Part shown: in pieces, positions 18,149 to 27,159 of the stretch
How positions within the stretch are numbered: position 1 is the first letter of the stretch
How the letters are laid out: the number at the start of each line of letters is the position of its first letter
From: Fen-1359 sp963710355
Lineage (GTDB): Bacteria; Planctomycetota; Phycisphaerae; Sedimentisphaerales; Anaerobacaceae
NCBI GenBank assembly: GCA_963710355.1
Contig: CAVPZU010000003.1
Location: 992,001-1,056,000 of the forward strand
Direction of reading: 5' to 3'
Length of the DNA stretch: 64,000 bases
Made by a program: the position numbers and the translations under genes
The notes under the pieces: generated by a model
What the model was told of the DNA's origin: nothing
Database searches by the model: none
The model's input: only the letters and a program-made list of their open reading frames with translations

Positions 18149-18236
18149 CGCAGTTGTAATCAATGAAGTCCTGACTCATCAAGATGACCCTGTTTACGGA
18201 GACTGGATTGAATTATATAACACGACGGCTTCGCAG
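18149..18236 (+). pseudogene. Orphan lamin-tail domain fragment
   Basis: About 88 bases copied from the third LTD of the CotH genes (compare 16983-17068): it encodes AVVINEVLTHQDDPVYGDWI and ELYNTTAS with one base changed. The left joint has tgccaat in common between both partners; the right joint has cttcgc in common with the direct repeat that follows. It is thus a spliced-in piece with microhomology at both ends. Confidence 0.85.
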
Positions 18237-18557
18237 CCGCTTCGGCGGGTGGAAAATGTCAGTTAATAATAAAAAGGTATATGATGATGAAAAGGAGTAT
18301 TTACGATTCTAAAAGCCTGTTTTTATTGACATTAGGGGTGATATTTGGTTTTTCAGGTTTTGTTTTAGCAAATCAGGGGGATCTTAATGGGGATGGGTAT
18401 GGGATAAGAATAAATAGGGACAGTGGGGTATATATAAGTTAGGGTTGCTTTATAAGGTGTTTACCCTGGATTTTGTCAAATTTTAGATAGATTATCAGTG
18501 CTATATTGGGAAAAGTCATCATACAGGGTGGTAAAAAAAGCAGGGTGGTTTAGTTTA
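18229..18557. repeat. Direct repeat, right copy
   Basis: Second copy of 12716-13027, with a 17-base internal duplication near its right end. It lies between the two CotH genes. Confidence 0.9.
18281..18442 (+). pseudogene. Orphan 5' end of a dockerin-bearing exported protein, copy 2
   Basis: Identical in content to 12768-12929: signal peptide, first EF-hand half, then the switch to ggataagaataaat and a stop. It is carried inside the direct repeat. An aaaaagg stretch six bases before the first ATG is the same as ahead of the intact GH16 genes, so it may still be translated into a 53-residue peptide. Confidence 0.85.
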
Positions 18558-18646
18558 AATTTGAGTTAATTATTAAGAATTGGTATAATATATGCTTATA
18601 TAGAACAACTTACTACCTATTTACCATCTAAGATTTGGGAGTGGTC

Positions 18647-21600
18647 ATGAAAAACCTGTCAAGATTCTTCAGCTTAACGTTAATAGCCTTGGTTTTTGCG
18701 ATTAATCCGATAACGGCTCAGGCAGACAGCTGGGTTGTACTTACGAGTGATGGTTTCGAATCCAGCTTTGGTAATTACACACCTGGCGGAGGCGACGATT
18801 ATTGTCATCGTTCAACTACCTATGCACATACCGGCAGTTACTCTGTGAGAATCCAAAACAGCGGAAGCAGTGCATCATTTTATCACACCAATGGCATTGA
18901 TGTGGCAACGCCGGGTTATACCCAGATTAAAGTGGATTTCTGGTTTCTTGCTGCTGGTATGGGAACCGGCAATAGCTTCTTTATCCAGTACTACGATGGT
19001 TCAATATGGAATACAGTTGCGACTTATACTTATGGAACTGATTTCAATAATAACGTTTTCTATAATAAGACGGTAACAATCCTTGAATCAAGCTATACCT
19101 TCCCGACCGCTATGAAAATTAAATTTCAGTGTAATGGCTCCAGCAGCACTACTAAGGTTTACATTGATGATATAGTAGTTTCGGGATATGTTCCGGCACC
19201 GGTTGCAGTGCCGGATGTTGTCGGTCTTGAGCAGGCTGCCGCAGAGGCAGCAATTACAGACGCCAATCTTGTGGTGGGGACGGTTACCACCTCATACAGC
19301 AGCACAGTTCCTTTAGGGCGTATAATCAGTCAGAATCCTGCAGGTGGTACCGCAGTTCAGCCTGGCTCATCAGTAAATATTACGGCATCTCTTGGCACGC
19401 TAACGATTGATATAGAGGATTTGGAAGAGTTTGTCGAACACTGGCTTGACAGTGGCTGCGGGACATGCGGCGGGGCGGACTTAAGCGGCGATGGTGACGT
19501 TGATTTTGAGGATTTCGCTTTGTTTGCCCAGAACTGGATGGCTGAACCGGAGATTCCTACTACTTTGGTTATTAATGAATTTATGGCATCGAATAAGAAA
19601 ACGATAGCTGACTCACAGGGAGAGTATGACGACTGGATTGAACTATATAATTATGGCACTAAAATGGTTGATATGGGCGGGATGTATATCGCGGACGACA
19701 GCCATTTATGGCAGATTCCAGCTGGCGTTAGTTTGAATGCCGGTGGCTATCTACTTATATGGGCAGATGATGCCGGCGCCGGCACGGGGCTGCATGCAAG
19801 TTTCAAACTTAGCGCCAGCGGTGACCAGGTAAGATTATTCAAATCCGATGGCACAACATTGATTGATAGTATTACTTTCGGCGTTCAGACCACGGATATT
19901 TCGTACGGACGTTATCCCGACGGCAGCAGTAGTTGGTATGATATGAGTACACCTACGCCGGGAGCTGCTAACAAAGTAGGTATGGCGGGGGAGGTAGAGT
20001 TCTCTAAGCTTAGCGGTACATTTATAAGCAATTTCAATTTGACACTTGCGACGGAATCTCCGACGGCGACTATTCGTTATACGACGGATGGTACGATACC
20101 TACGGCATCATCAACATTGTATTCCGGGCCGATAGCAATCAGTAATGCTCAGACGAGAATAATCAGAGCACGTGCGTATGAGTCCGGTCTGGCGCCGGGG
20201 CCTGTGGTAAGTCAGACATATTTGCCGTTAGCAGCGGATGTGCAGGGTTTTAGTTCCAATCTGCCGATAGTAATTGTTGATACCGCAGGTTTCGATGTTG
20301 ATACAGAGAACGATCCCACTATTGACTATGCTCTTCGGCCAGTGTGTGCTGCGTTTATTGACACCAATGATACTGGCAGGGCATCTGTTAAAGATTTGTC
20401 AGATTTTGCCGGCAGGGGCGGACTAAGGGTAAGAGGTGACAGTTCTGCCTCTGGCTGGGTAGCTACAAACTGGGCAAAACAATATTCTTTCGAGACATGG
20501 GATGAGAATAACGATAATTTAAATGTCTCCATACTCGGCTTCCCAACAGAATCCAAATGGATTCTGCACGTTCCCTATGACGACAAATCGCTTATGCGTG
20601 ATGTCCTTGCATACAAATGGTCAAACGCTATGGGAAATTATGCCACTCGTACGAAATATGTCGAACTTTTCCTTAATAAAGATGGCGGGAATGTATCCAT
20701 GAATGACTATTGGGGAGTTTATATCCTCATGGAAAAAATAAAGGTTGATAAAAACCGCGTTGATATTTCCAAACTCCAACCTACCGATAACGCTGAACCG
20801 GAAATTACGGGCGGGTATATTATAAAACATGACAAAAACACTCTTGGTGACCCAACATTCACCACAACGCAGAACAAAACCGGGGAATTTCAATATCAAG
20901 ACCCAACAGCGGACGAGCTTACTGCTCAGCAAAAGGCATGGATTAAAGGGTATCTGGACCAATTGGAAACCGCAATGTATGGCAGCAGTTATACTGACCC
21001 GGTTAATGGTTATGCCAAGTATATGGATGTCAACGCGTTTATTGACTTCCACTGGATGGTTGAAGTAACCAAGCAGGTTGATGCCTATGTCTATAGTACC
21101 TATATGTATAAAGACCGCAATGGAAAACTGAAGATGGGGCCTGTGTGGGATTTCAATCTTGGTTTTGGCAATGCCTATGGGCCTTCTCCAGGGGACTGGT
21201 ATTATGCTGAATGGCAGCGTTCATGCCAAGACTGGTACTATTCCGGACTTGGTAGCAGTGCCACAAACGTCTGGTATAATCAACTTAGAACAGATGCTGA
21301 ATACAAGTTAAAATGTGCTGACCGGTGGTTTGAACTGCGTGAAGACAGGTTCAATGATGCAAATATTATTGCTGATATTGACTATTACTATAACCTGCTA
21401 AATGCAGAGGCTGCAGCGCGACACTTTAACAGGTGGCAGCTTTATGTGGACCCGGCTACCGGTATGGAGGTGGGAAGCGGCGGAGTATGGGCATCAATCC
21501 TTAATGCGTGGACATGGCCCAACTATTACTACGGAACGCCAAATAATCCTCATACCTACCTGATGGAAGTGAACTGGATGAAAACATGGATGGCAGGTAA

Positions 21601-23443
21601 TGGAACGTCACCAGGTTTATATTCCGACCGATTGTACTGGATAGATAACAATATCGGCTATGCTTTTCCGCCGAACTTTACAGTAGGCGGTGTTGTGATG
21701 AATAGGGGCGGACATGTTTCCAGCGGCGCCAGTCTAACTATGACCGGCTCGACTGGCACAATCTATTATACACTCAATGGAATTGACCCGCGTGGGATTG
21801 GTGGTACTGTTGTTGGAACTGCTTATACAGTGCCGATTACGTTAAATGCAAGTGTTCAGGTCAAGGCGAGGATTAAAAGCGGCACAAGCTGGAGTGCCTT
21901 AAATACGGTGACGTTTGCGGTAGGGCCGGTAGCGAGTAATCTGCGTATAACTGAACTTATGTATCATCCTGAAGATACGGGTAATCCTGATGACCCGAAT
22001 AAGGAATTTATCGAATTAAAGAATATCGGGGCATCGGCAATTAATCTGAATCTGGTAAAGTTTACCAATGGGGTGGAATTCACGTTCCCGAACACATCAC
22101 TAGCGCCCGGCGGATATGTGCTGGTGGTTAAGGACCAGACGGCGTTTGTGGCCAGATATGGCAGCGGATTTAATAGTATAATCGCCGGCGAATATAGCGG
22201 CAGTCTCAATAACGCCGGTGAGGAAATCAACCTTGTTGATGCTGTGGGGACGAAGATACTGGACTTTACATATTCAGACGAGTGGTATCCGATAACTGAT
22301 GGCAATGACTTTACATTGAATATAATAAACCCTGCTAATCCTGATGTAAATAGCTGGAATTTAGAGGAAAGCTGGCAGGCAAGCAATATCAAGGGCGGCA
22401 GTCCTGGAGCGGCTTATGCAAGCAATGTTGCTGCCAATGGCGCAGTTGTAATCAATGAAGTCCTGACTCATCAAGACGACCCTGTTTACGGAGACTGGAT
22501 TGAATTATATAACACGACGGCTTCGCCAATAAATATCGGCGGGTGGTTCCTTAGTGACAATGACGAGAATTTCAAAAAATATGAGATTGCGGCGGGAACA
22601 ACAATACCAGCTAACGGCTATAAGGTGTTCACAGAAGATGCGAATTTCAGCAATACCGGCGACGCAGGATGCCATACAGTGTTTGCGTTGAGCGAGCTTG
22701 GTGAGCAGGTATTTTTATCTTCGGGCTCGGGAGGGCAGTTGTCCGGCGGTTACAGTATAAAGCAGGATTTTGGCGCCATGACCAGAGATGTGACGATTGG
22801 AAGGTACACCAAGAGCGCTGCGGCGGGTTATGATGTCGATTTCACGGCGATGGCAAGTGCGACAAAAGGCGCGGCAAATTCCGGTCCGCTTGTTCCGGAT
22901 GTGGTCATCAATGAGATTATGTACCATTCGGGAAATCAGTATGACAGGTTGGCAGAATATATTGAATTATATAACCGCAGCGGCAGTACGGTTAAATTGT
23001 ACGATGTTAATAATCCAACAAATACATGGAAGTTCACGAATGGAATAGACTTTACATTTCCCGCAGGAGTCACGCTGGGGCCTGGTAAATATTTGCTGGT
23101 ATCGCGGTGCAATCCGACAATATTCAGGACGGTTTACAGTGTGCCGTCTGATGTGAATGTTTTTGGGCCGTTTGCGAATGGTACAGCGTTAGCTAATGAC
23201 GGCGAGAAGGTGGAACTTTCCAAGCCTGAAACACCGGAACCAGATGGTTATGTGCCGTATATCCGTGTTGAGCAGGTGAACTATAGCGATGGTTCGCATC
23301 CTGCGGCTGGCGCGGTTAGTGACCCCTGGCCGACAACACCAGATGGCGGCGGGAAATCGCTTGGCCGCAAGGTACCGGGTAATTACGGCAATGATGTTGA
23401 CAACTGGCAGGCGGTAACACCTTCGCCGGGTGTTGCTAATTAA
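18647..23443 (+). CDS. Giant secreted CotH/lamin-tail protein (CotH-B)
   Basis: About 1598 residues from the ATG at 18647, which has a gggagtgg stretch ahead of it; four codons more are open upstream. Order: signal peptide (1-28); a beta-sandwich domain (about 30-182) different from the CBM6 of CotH-A; PASTA-like domain (185-250; VPDVVGLEQAAAEAAITDAN); EF-hand pair (258-301; DLSGDGDVDFEDFALFAQNW); LTD-1; a chitobiase-like domain; a CotH domain (about 540-1010; GGLRVRGDSSAS, VELFLNKDG, YWGVYILMEKIK, MGPVWDFNLGFGN) only distantly related to that of CotH-A; a second chitobiase-like domain; and three LTDs. LTD-1 differs from that of CotH-A by one base in 377 and the end is identical. The CotH motif WDFN-GFGN is the expected metal/catalytic segment. 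Confidence 0.85.
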   Translation: MKNLSRFFSLTLIALVFAINPITAQADSWVVLTSDGFESSFGNYTPGGGDDYCHRSTTYAHTGSYSVRIQNSGSSASFYHTNGIDVATPGYTQIKVDFWFLAAGMGTGNSFFIQYYDGSIWNTVATYTYGTDFNNNVFYNKTVTILESSYTFPTAMKIKFQCNGSSSTTKVYIDDIVVSGYVPAPVAVPDVVGLEQAAAEAAITDANLVVGTVTTSYSSTVPLGRIISQNPAGGTAVQPGSSVNITASLGTLTIDIEDLEEFVEHWLDSGCGTCGGADLSGDGDVDFEDFALFAQNWMAEPEIPTTLVINEFMASNKKTIADSQGEYDDWIELYNYGTKMVDMGGMYIADDSHLWQIPAGVSLNAGGYLLIWADDAGAGTGLHASFKLSASGDQVRLFKSDGTTLIDSITFGVQTTDISYGRYPDGSSSWYDMSTPTPGAANKVGMAGEVEFSKLSGTFISNFNLTLATESPTATIRYTTDGTIPTASSTLYSGPIAISNAQTRIIRARAYESGLAPGPVVSQTYLPLAADVQGFSSNLPIVIVDTAGFDVDTENDPTIDYALRPVCAAFIDTNDTGRASVKDLSDFAGRGGLRVRGDSSASGWVATNWAKQYSFETWDENNDNLNVSILGFPTESKWILHVPYDDKSLMRDVLAYKWSNAMGNYATRTKYVELFLNKDGGNVSMNDYWGVYILMEKIKVDKNRVDISKLQPTDNAEPEITGGYIIKHDKNTLGDPTFTTTQNKTGEFQYQDPTADELTAQQKAWIKGYLDQLETAMYGSSYTDPVNGYAKYMDVNAFIDFHWMVEVTKQVDAYVYSTYMYKDRNGKLKMGPVWDFNLGFGNAYGPSPGDWYYAEWQRSCQDWYYSGLGSSATNVWYNQLRTDAEYKLKCADRWFELREDRFNDANIIADIDYYYNLLNAEAAARHFNRWQLYVDPATGMEVGSGGVWASILNAWTWPNYYYGTPNNPHTYLMEVNWMKTWMAGNGTSPGLYSDRLYWIDNNIGYAFPPNFTVGGVVMNRGGHVSSGASLTMTGSTGTIYYTLNGIDPRGIGGTVVGTAYTVPITLNASVQVKARIKSGTSWSALNTVTFAVGPVASNLRITELMYHPEDTGNPDDPNKEFIELKNIGASAINLNLVKFTNGVEFTFPNTSLAPGGYVLVVKDQTAFVARYGSGFNSIIAGEYSGSLNNAGEEINLVDAVGTKILDFTYSDEWYPITDGNDFTLNIINPANPDVNSWNLEESWQASNIKGGSPGAAYASNVAANGAVVINEVLTHQDDPVYGDWIELYNTTASPINIGGWFLSDNDENFKKYEIAAGTTIPANGYKVFTEDANFSNTGDAGCHTVFALSELGEQVFLSSGSGGQLSGGYSIKQDFGAMTRDVTIGRYTKSAAAGYDVDFTAMASATKGAANSGPLVPDVVINEIMYHSGNQYDRLAEYIELYNRSGSTVKLYDVNNPTNTWKFTNGIDFTFPAGVTLGPGKYLLVSRCNPTIFRTVYSVPSDVNVFGPFANGTALANDGEKVELSKPETPEPDGYVPYIRVEQVNYSDGSHPAAGAVSDPWPTTPDGGGKSLGRKVPGNYGNDVDNWQAVTPSPGVAN
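19580..19956. repeat. 377-bp near-identical repeat (LTD-1), copy 2
   Basis: Matches 14125-14501 with one substitution seen (gccggygccgg). It covers LTD-1 almost exactly, while the sequences on both sides differ between the two genes. Confidence 0.9.
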
Positions 23444-23606
23444 TAAGTAATATCGTGATATAAAAATCAAACGTGAAACAACAGTAAACTCTCATTCTTA
23501 TCGCCGGCGTTTTCTTAACAATGCCACCCCGCCGAGAGCGAAGAGAACAACAGAAAATGGTTCCGGAATCGGCGTGCCGGTCAGCTGGATATTGTCCTGC
23601 CAATAG
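21770..23606. repeat. 1837-bp identical repeat, copy 2
   Basis: Partner of 16312-18148. Here the right end runs on into an intact PEP-CTERM gene, so this copy looks like the source and the other like the truncated copy. Confidence 0.9.
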
Positions 23607-24238
23607 TCGCCGTTCAGGTCATTATGGTCGAAATCATTCATGCGGAATTGGACAGATGCCTGGTTGTTAATACCAGCCAGCGATGACAAATCATAGGTAA
23701 ACGTATGCCAGGCGCTATCTCTTGTAATCGAGTAGTTGTTTAAAAGATTAGTCCAATCGCCAGCGCCAACTGAATAATCCAAATCAAAACTGTCAGGCCC
23801 CATTTTCGTGGCATTTTTCGATTTATAATCCCAGCGGATTGCCATATCCTGCCATCCAGTGGTGTCGATTGCAATGATGATATAAGCGTTGTTACCGCTT
23901 TTCGATACGTCGTTCCAATGGAGACACTGACCTGCAATATGAGAATTTCCCGCAGCGTCGGTAAACGCAACGCCATTGCCGCCAGTGGTATCATAGTCGG
24001 CACCACCAGCGGTTAAGGTTGGCACACCTGAAACAAATTCAAACTGCGGAACGAGTGTATAGTTGCCGGAGCCCGGACCAAAATCCCAGACTGACATAAG
24101 GACTCCGCTGGCTGTGGTGTTCAACGCCAGCAAAATGGTCAGGCTTAACAAGGCAAATATTTTTCCCAGATTTGATACCCGACTTAAAGATTTGGATACA
24201 CCCAAAAACCTATACAGCTCAAATGCTCTTTTTCTCAC
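23498..24238 (-). CDS. PEP-CTERM sorted exported protein
   Basis: A 246-residue protein with an N-terminal export segment after a charged stretch (KIFALLSLTILLALNTTASG) and a C-terminal PEP-CTERM signal: PIPEP, a hydrophobic helix (FSVVLFALGGVALL) and RKRRR. Such proteins are processed by an exosortase, as in planctomycetes. The body looks like a beta-sandwich (DFDHNDLNGDYWQDNIQLTG at the end). The GTG start at 24238 has an aaggaagg run upstream. It converges with CotH-B. Its 3' end is also found, cut off, behind CotH-A. Function unknown. Confidence 0.85.
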   Translation of the reverse strand: MRKRAFELYRFLGVSKSLSRVSNLGKIFALLSLTILLALNTTASGVLMSVWDFGPGSGNYTLVPQFEFVSGVPTLTAGGADYDTTGGNGVAFTDAAGNSHIAGQCLHWNDVSKSGNNAYIIIAIDTTGWQDMAIRWDYKSKNATKMGPDSFDLDYSVGAGDWTNLLNNYSITRDSAWHTFTYDLSSLAGINNQASVQFRMNDFDHNDLNGDYWQDNIQLTGTPIPEPFSVVLFALGGVALLRKRRR

Positions 24239-24901
24239 CCTTCACATCCTTCCTTTTCGGCTGGTAGGTCCTGCTTCTGCATAAAGCAGATACCGTCCAT
24301 CTTGATACTAATATACCAACTCTTTTTGTGGATGTCAAGAAGAATTTCCCCAAAGTTGGTTTTTGGGGGATGGGTATGGGATAAGAATAAATGGGGACAG
24401 GGGGGGCATGCTTTTTGATGACGAGAACGGTTGAGGTCTGCAAAAAATCTGATTTTCAGACGGGGACACTGGTCGAGGTATGTCAAAAATTGATGATTGG
24501 CCGGAAAATTCGCTCCTTTGTGGACTTTTTAAGTTGAAAAACCCTTGAAAAAGCAATCAGAAAGGTCGAATTTTAATGACAAATTCTGTATTCTATTGGA
24601 AATGGGACTCAGCGGCGTAGCTGGGCAAGAATATACAGGGTTATATGGGAAATCCCAGTTAAAACCTCTATGTTTTGCAAGGAAATCGACAAATAAAACC
24701 ATTTCCTTGCAATTTATTTTGTTGCGATTTTTTGAGGCTTCAAGTTCTTACCCGCAAAAAAGTTAAATTGCTTTTCAGAGACGACTAACTAATTGATACG
24801 TCAGTGGTTTTTTTGATATAATGGCACAATAATATGCAAGTGGGATGTTGTTAAGGTGAGGGGGTCAGATAACTTTCTTAATAGTAGAAAGGTATATGAT
24901 A
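24239..24901. other. Repeat-bearing spacer between PEP-CTERM gene and first GH16 gene
   Basis: No gene is seen. It holds the joint sequence ggggatgggtatgggataag (24366-24385, continuing aataaatggggacag) shared with the orphan dockerin copies, phrases like gggggtcagataactttc that are common next to REP-type elements, and the 59-bp leader repeat at 24606-24664. Confidence 0.6.
24606..24664 (+). repeat. Shared leader repeat ahead of GH16 gene 1
   Basis: It aligns with 27604-27665 ahead of the second GH16 gene: ctcagcggcg, then gagc/gggcaagaatatacaggg and tatatgggaaatc. In this copy ctggg and cccag can pair. It lies about 240 bases before the gene here and only 8 bases before the second gene, so it is not a fixed-distance operator. 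Confidence 0.75.
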
Positions 24902-26236
24902 ATGAAAAAGAGCATTTACGATTCTAAAAGCCTGTTTTTATTGATATTAGTGGTGATATTTGGTTTTTCAGGCTTTGTTTTAGCAACTCCGGGGGATATG
25001 GATGGGGATGGGTATGTTAATCTGATAGACCTTTCTTTATTTGCCGACCAATGGCTTGCAGATGACTGCATATCTCCCGATTGGTGCGGCGGCGCCGACA
25101 TTAATCATAGCAACAACGTTGATTTTAATGATTTTGCATTTTTTGCTCAGAACTGGTCAACGGCAATGCCCATCTGGTCGGATGAATTCGATGGTACCAG
25201 CGTTGATACGAGTAAATGGAATATCTATAACAAAGCAGATGGGACCGATTCCTGGTTTCTGCCGGCAAACGTTACGGTTTCTGACGGAACGTTAAAAATA
25301 GCTAACAAAGAAGAATCAGCTCCCAATGGGGGGCACTGGACTGGCGGATATATAGACACCGCGCCGGCGTCGAGCGCGCATCCCCAGTACAAATATTTAG
25401 TGGCAAGGGTCAGACATTCTGCCCCTGACACATATATATGGGCGACATGGTGGACTGTTGGCTGGGTGAATGGCTCCTTAGTATGGCCGCCGGAGCTTGA
25501 CATTTGTGAAGTTCAGGGTGGCCCTGGCCAAAGCCCGGGACAAACATATCATTGGAATGTAGGTGGAAATGATACTTGGCTCGGATGTTCTACTGGAATG
25601 GACGAATCCCAATGGCATACTTATGGCGTTTATTGGACTGCAACGACATCGCCGGTTTTTTATGTCGATGGTGTTCTATCGTGCTCGCCGGGTGGTCCTT
25701 ACACCGGCGCCCTGATGCCGATGAAATTAAAATTGACTTCTTCTCCTAATAGTCGGAACCGTTATAGCGGCTGTCCTTTAGGTGATTTTGAGGTAGATTA
25801 TGTACGTGTTTATGATAATCCCCCACCTCTGCCGCCGCCGCCACCAGGCATAGTATCACAATACAAGGTAGCCACTGCAAGCTCAGAACAATCTCCGGCA
25901 GCCAATGCTAATGACGGCAGCCTCAGTACCCGTTGGGCTGCGATCAACGGGACGTATCCGCAATGGTGGAAAGTTGATTTAGGAGCAAGCTACAACCTGA
26001 CCAGGACGGATGTTAATTGGTACAGCAGCTCCAGCAGGGCGTATAAGTATAAGATTGAAGTAAGTGCGGATGACATTACTTATACAACTGTGGTTGATAA
26101 TACTGGTAATACAACTTATGGCGACACCTCAGATAGTTTTACCGCTATAGGGAGATATGTCAGAATTACGGTCACAGGTTGTACGTCTGGCTCCGCTTTT
26201 GCTTCAGCGTATGAAATTAAGGTTTATGGAAACTAA
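24902..26236 (+). CDS. Secreted GH16 glycanase with dockerin-like repeats and F5/8 type C module
   Basis: About 444 residues. Signal peptide (1-25); EF-hand pair directly behind it (GDMDGDGYVNLIDLSLFADQ and ADINHSNNVDFNDFAFFAQN); GH16 catalytic domain (about 85-305) with ELDICE: Glu198 as nucleophile and Glu203 as acid/base; proline-rich linker PPPLPPPPPG; C-terminal discoidin/CBM32-type domain (about 315-444). The ExDxxE form belongs to the branch with laminarinases, agarases and carrageenases, so a marine or algal beta-glucan or galactan is a fair guess. The ATG at 24902 is nine bases from agaaagg; the ATG at 24896 is only three bases away and less likely. A terminator follows. Probably cell-attached or released through the dockerin-like part; no cohesin is seen here. 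Confidence 0.9.
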   Translation: MKKSIYDSKSLFLLILVVIFGFSGFVLATPGDMDGDGYVNLIDLSLFADQWLADDCISPDWCGGADINHSNNVDFNDFAFFAQNWSTAMPIWSDEFDGTSVDTSKWNIYNKADGTDSWFLPANVTVSDGTLKIANKEESAPNGGHWTGGYIDTAPASSAHPQYKYLVARVRHSAPDTYIWATWWTVGWVNGSLVWPPELDICEVQGGPGQSPGQTYHWNVGGNDTWLGCSTGMDESQWHTYGVYWTATTSPVFYVDGVLSCSPGGPYTGALMPMKLKLTSSPNSRNRYSGCPLGDFEVDYVRVYDNPPPLPPPPPGIVSQYKVATASSEQSPAANANDGSLSTRWAAINGTYPQWWKVDLGASYNLTRTDVNWYSSSSRAYKYKIEVSADDITYTTVVDNTGNTTYGDTSDSFTAIGRYVRITVTGCTSGSAFASAYEIKVYGN

Positions 26237-26269
26237 TTTGTTTGTTTGAAAGCAAACTGATATTTCAGA

Positions 26270-26303
26270 GGCCGCTCCCAAAAAGGGAGCGGCCCTTTTT
26301 TTC
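26270..26303 (+). terminator. Rho-independent terminator
   Basis: Perfect ten-base stem ggccgctccc / gggagcggcc, five-base A loop, then a T-run after one C. It closes the first GH16 gene. Confidence 0.95.
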
Positions 26304-26403
26304 TCCCTCTGATATTTAAAAGTGGTGGTAAATATCTATTACTTGCTTTATAATGAGTCAAATGATATAATTTTATCCTGTTAATTTTGAAAGGATTGGA
26401 AAA

Positions 26404-27159
26404 ATGAAAAAAACATTGGTACTTTTAACGGCGGGAATAGTCTTACTGATTACGGCAACAGGCCTAATTGGGGCTGGTGCAAATTCTGCTGCACAAATTA
26501 AATCCGACCCGAATATCGTCGTACCCAAACAAAGTGACCCTAACGCCCATGCGGCCTTTCCGGTGGATTACAAGGGAAAACCATTTGAGGATTCGGTCTA
26601 TAAAGCCGGCCCGCAGGTCATTCCCGGCACACTCCAGTGCGTCTTGTTTGATTTGGGCGGCGAAGGTGTCGCCTATCACGACAAGGATGCCATCAATCAC
26701 GGCAGCGGCGAGCTCAACCTGAAGCCGGAGCATCAGCGTCCGCACGCCACTCCCTATATCTGGCATTTCCGCCAGAAGGAAGGGGTCGATATTTCCTACG
26801 TAAAGGATATCGCCGATCTCAATCACCCGAATTTCTTCACCCCGCCAATCAATCAACTCTATATCGGGTGGACCGACGACGGGGAATGGTGCAACTATAC
26901 TGTGAACGTGAAGACGGCCGGCACCTACAAAATTAGCGCCCTTTACAGTAACGCCGCCAACACCATCAAGTTTTCCATCAACCGCCAGCCTGCCAGTGAG
27001 TGTAAACTGCCGAAAGTCACAGGGTACTGGCACATCTGGAACAAGGCGGAAATCGGAACCATCACTTTTCCGAAGGCCGGGCTGCAACTGTTGACCTTCT
27101 ATTACAACGCAGGGAATAACTTCGCCTACTTTGAGTTTGAACCAGTGGAAAAAAAATAG
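26404..27159 (+). CDS. Secreted single-domain CBM6-like protein
   Basis: A 251-residue protein with a signal peptide (TLVLLTAGIVLLITATGLI) and one CBM6-type domain: FDLGGEGVAYHDKDAINHGS, EGVDISY, YIGWTDDGEWCNYTVNV, and GTYKISALYSN. The pattern equals the CBM6 of CotH-A but without any catalytic partner. Extra Pro/Asn-rich sequence precedes the domain. The third codon positions are much richer in G and C than in the flanking GH16 genes, which suggests a different history. It starts at an ATG with gaaaggattgg nearby. Likely a glycan-binding helper of the GH16 enzymes, or the binding part of a lost enzyme. Confidence 0.8.
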   Translation: MKKTLVLLTAGIVLLITATGLIGAGANSAAQIKSDPNIVVPKQSDPNAHAAFPVDYKGKPFEDSVYKAGPQVIPGTLQCVLFDLGGEGVAYHDKDAINHGSGELNLKPEHQRPHATPYIWHFRQKEGVDISYVKDIADLNHPNFFTPPINQLYIGWTDDGEWCNYTVNVKTAGTYKISALYSNAANTIKFSINRQPASECKLPKVTGYWHIWNKAEIGTITFPKAGLQLLTFYYNAGNNFAYFEFEPVEKK

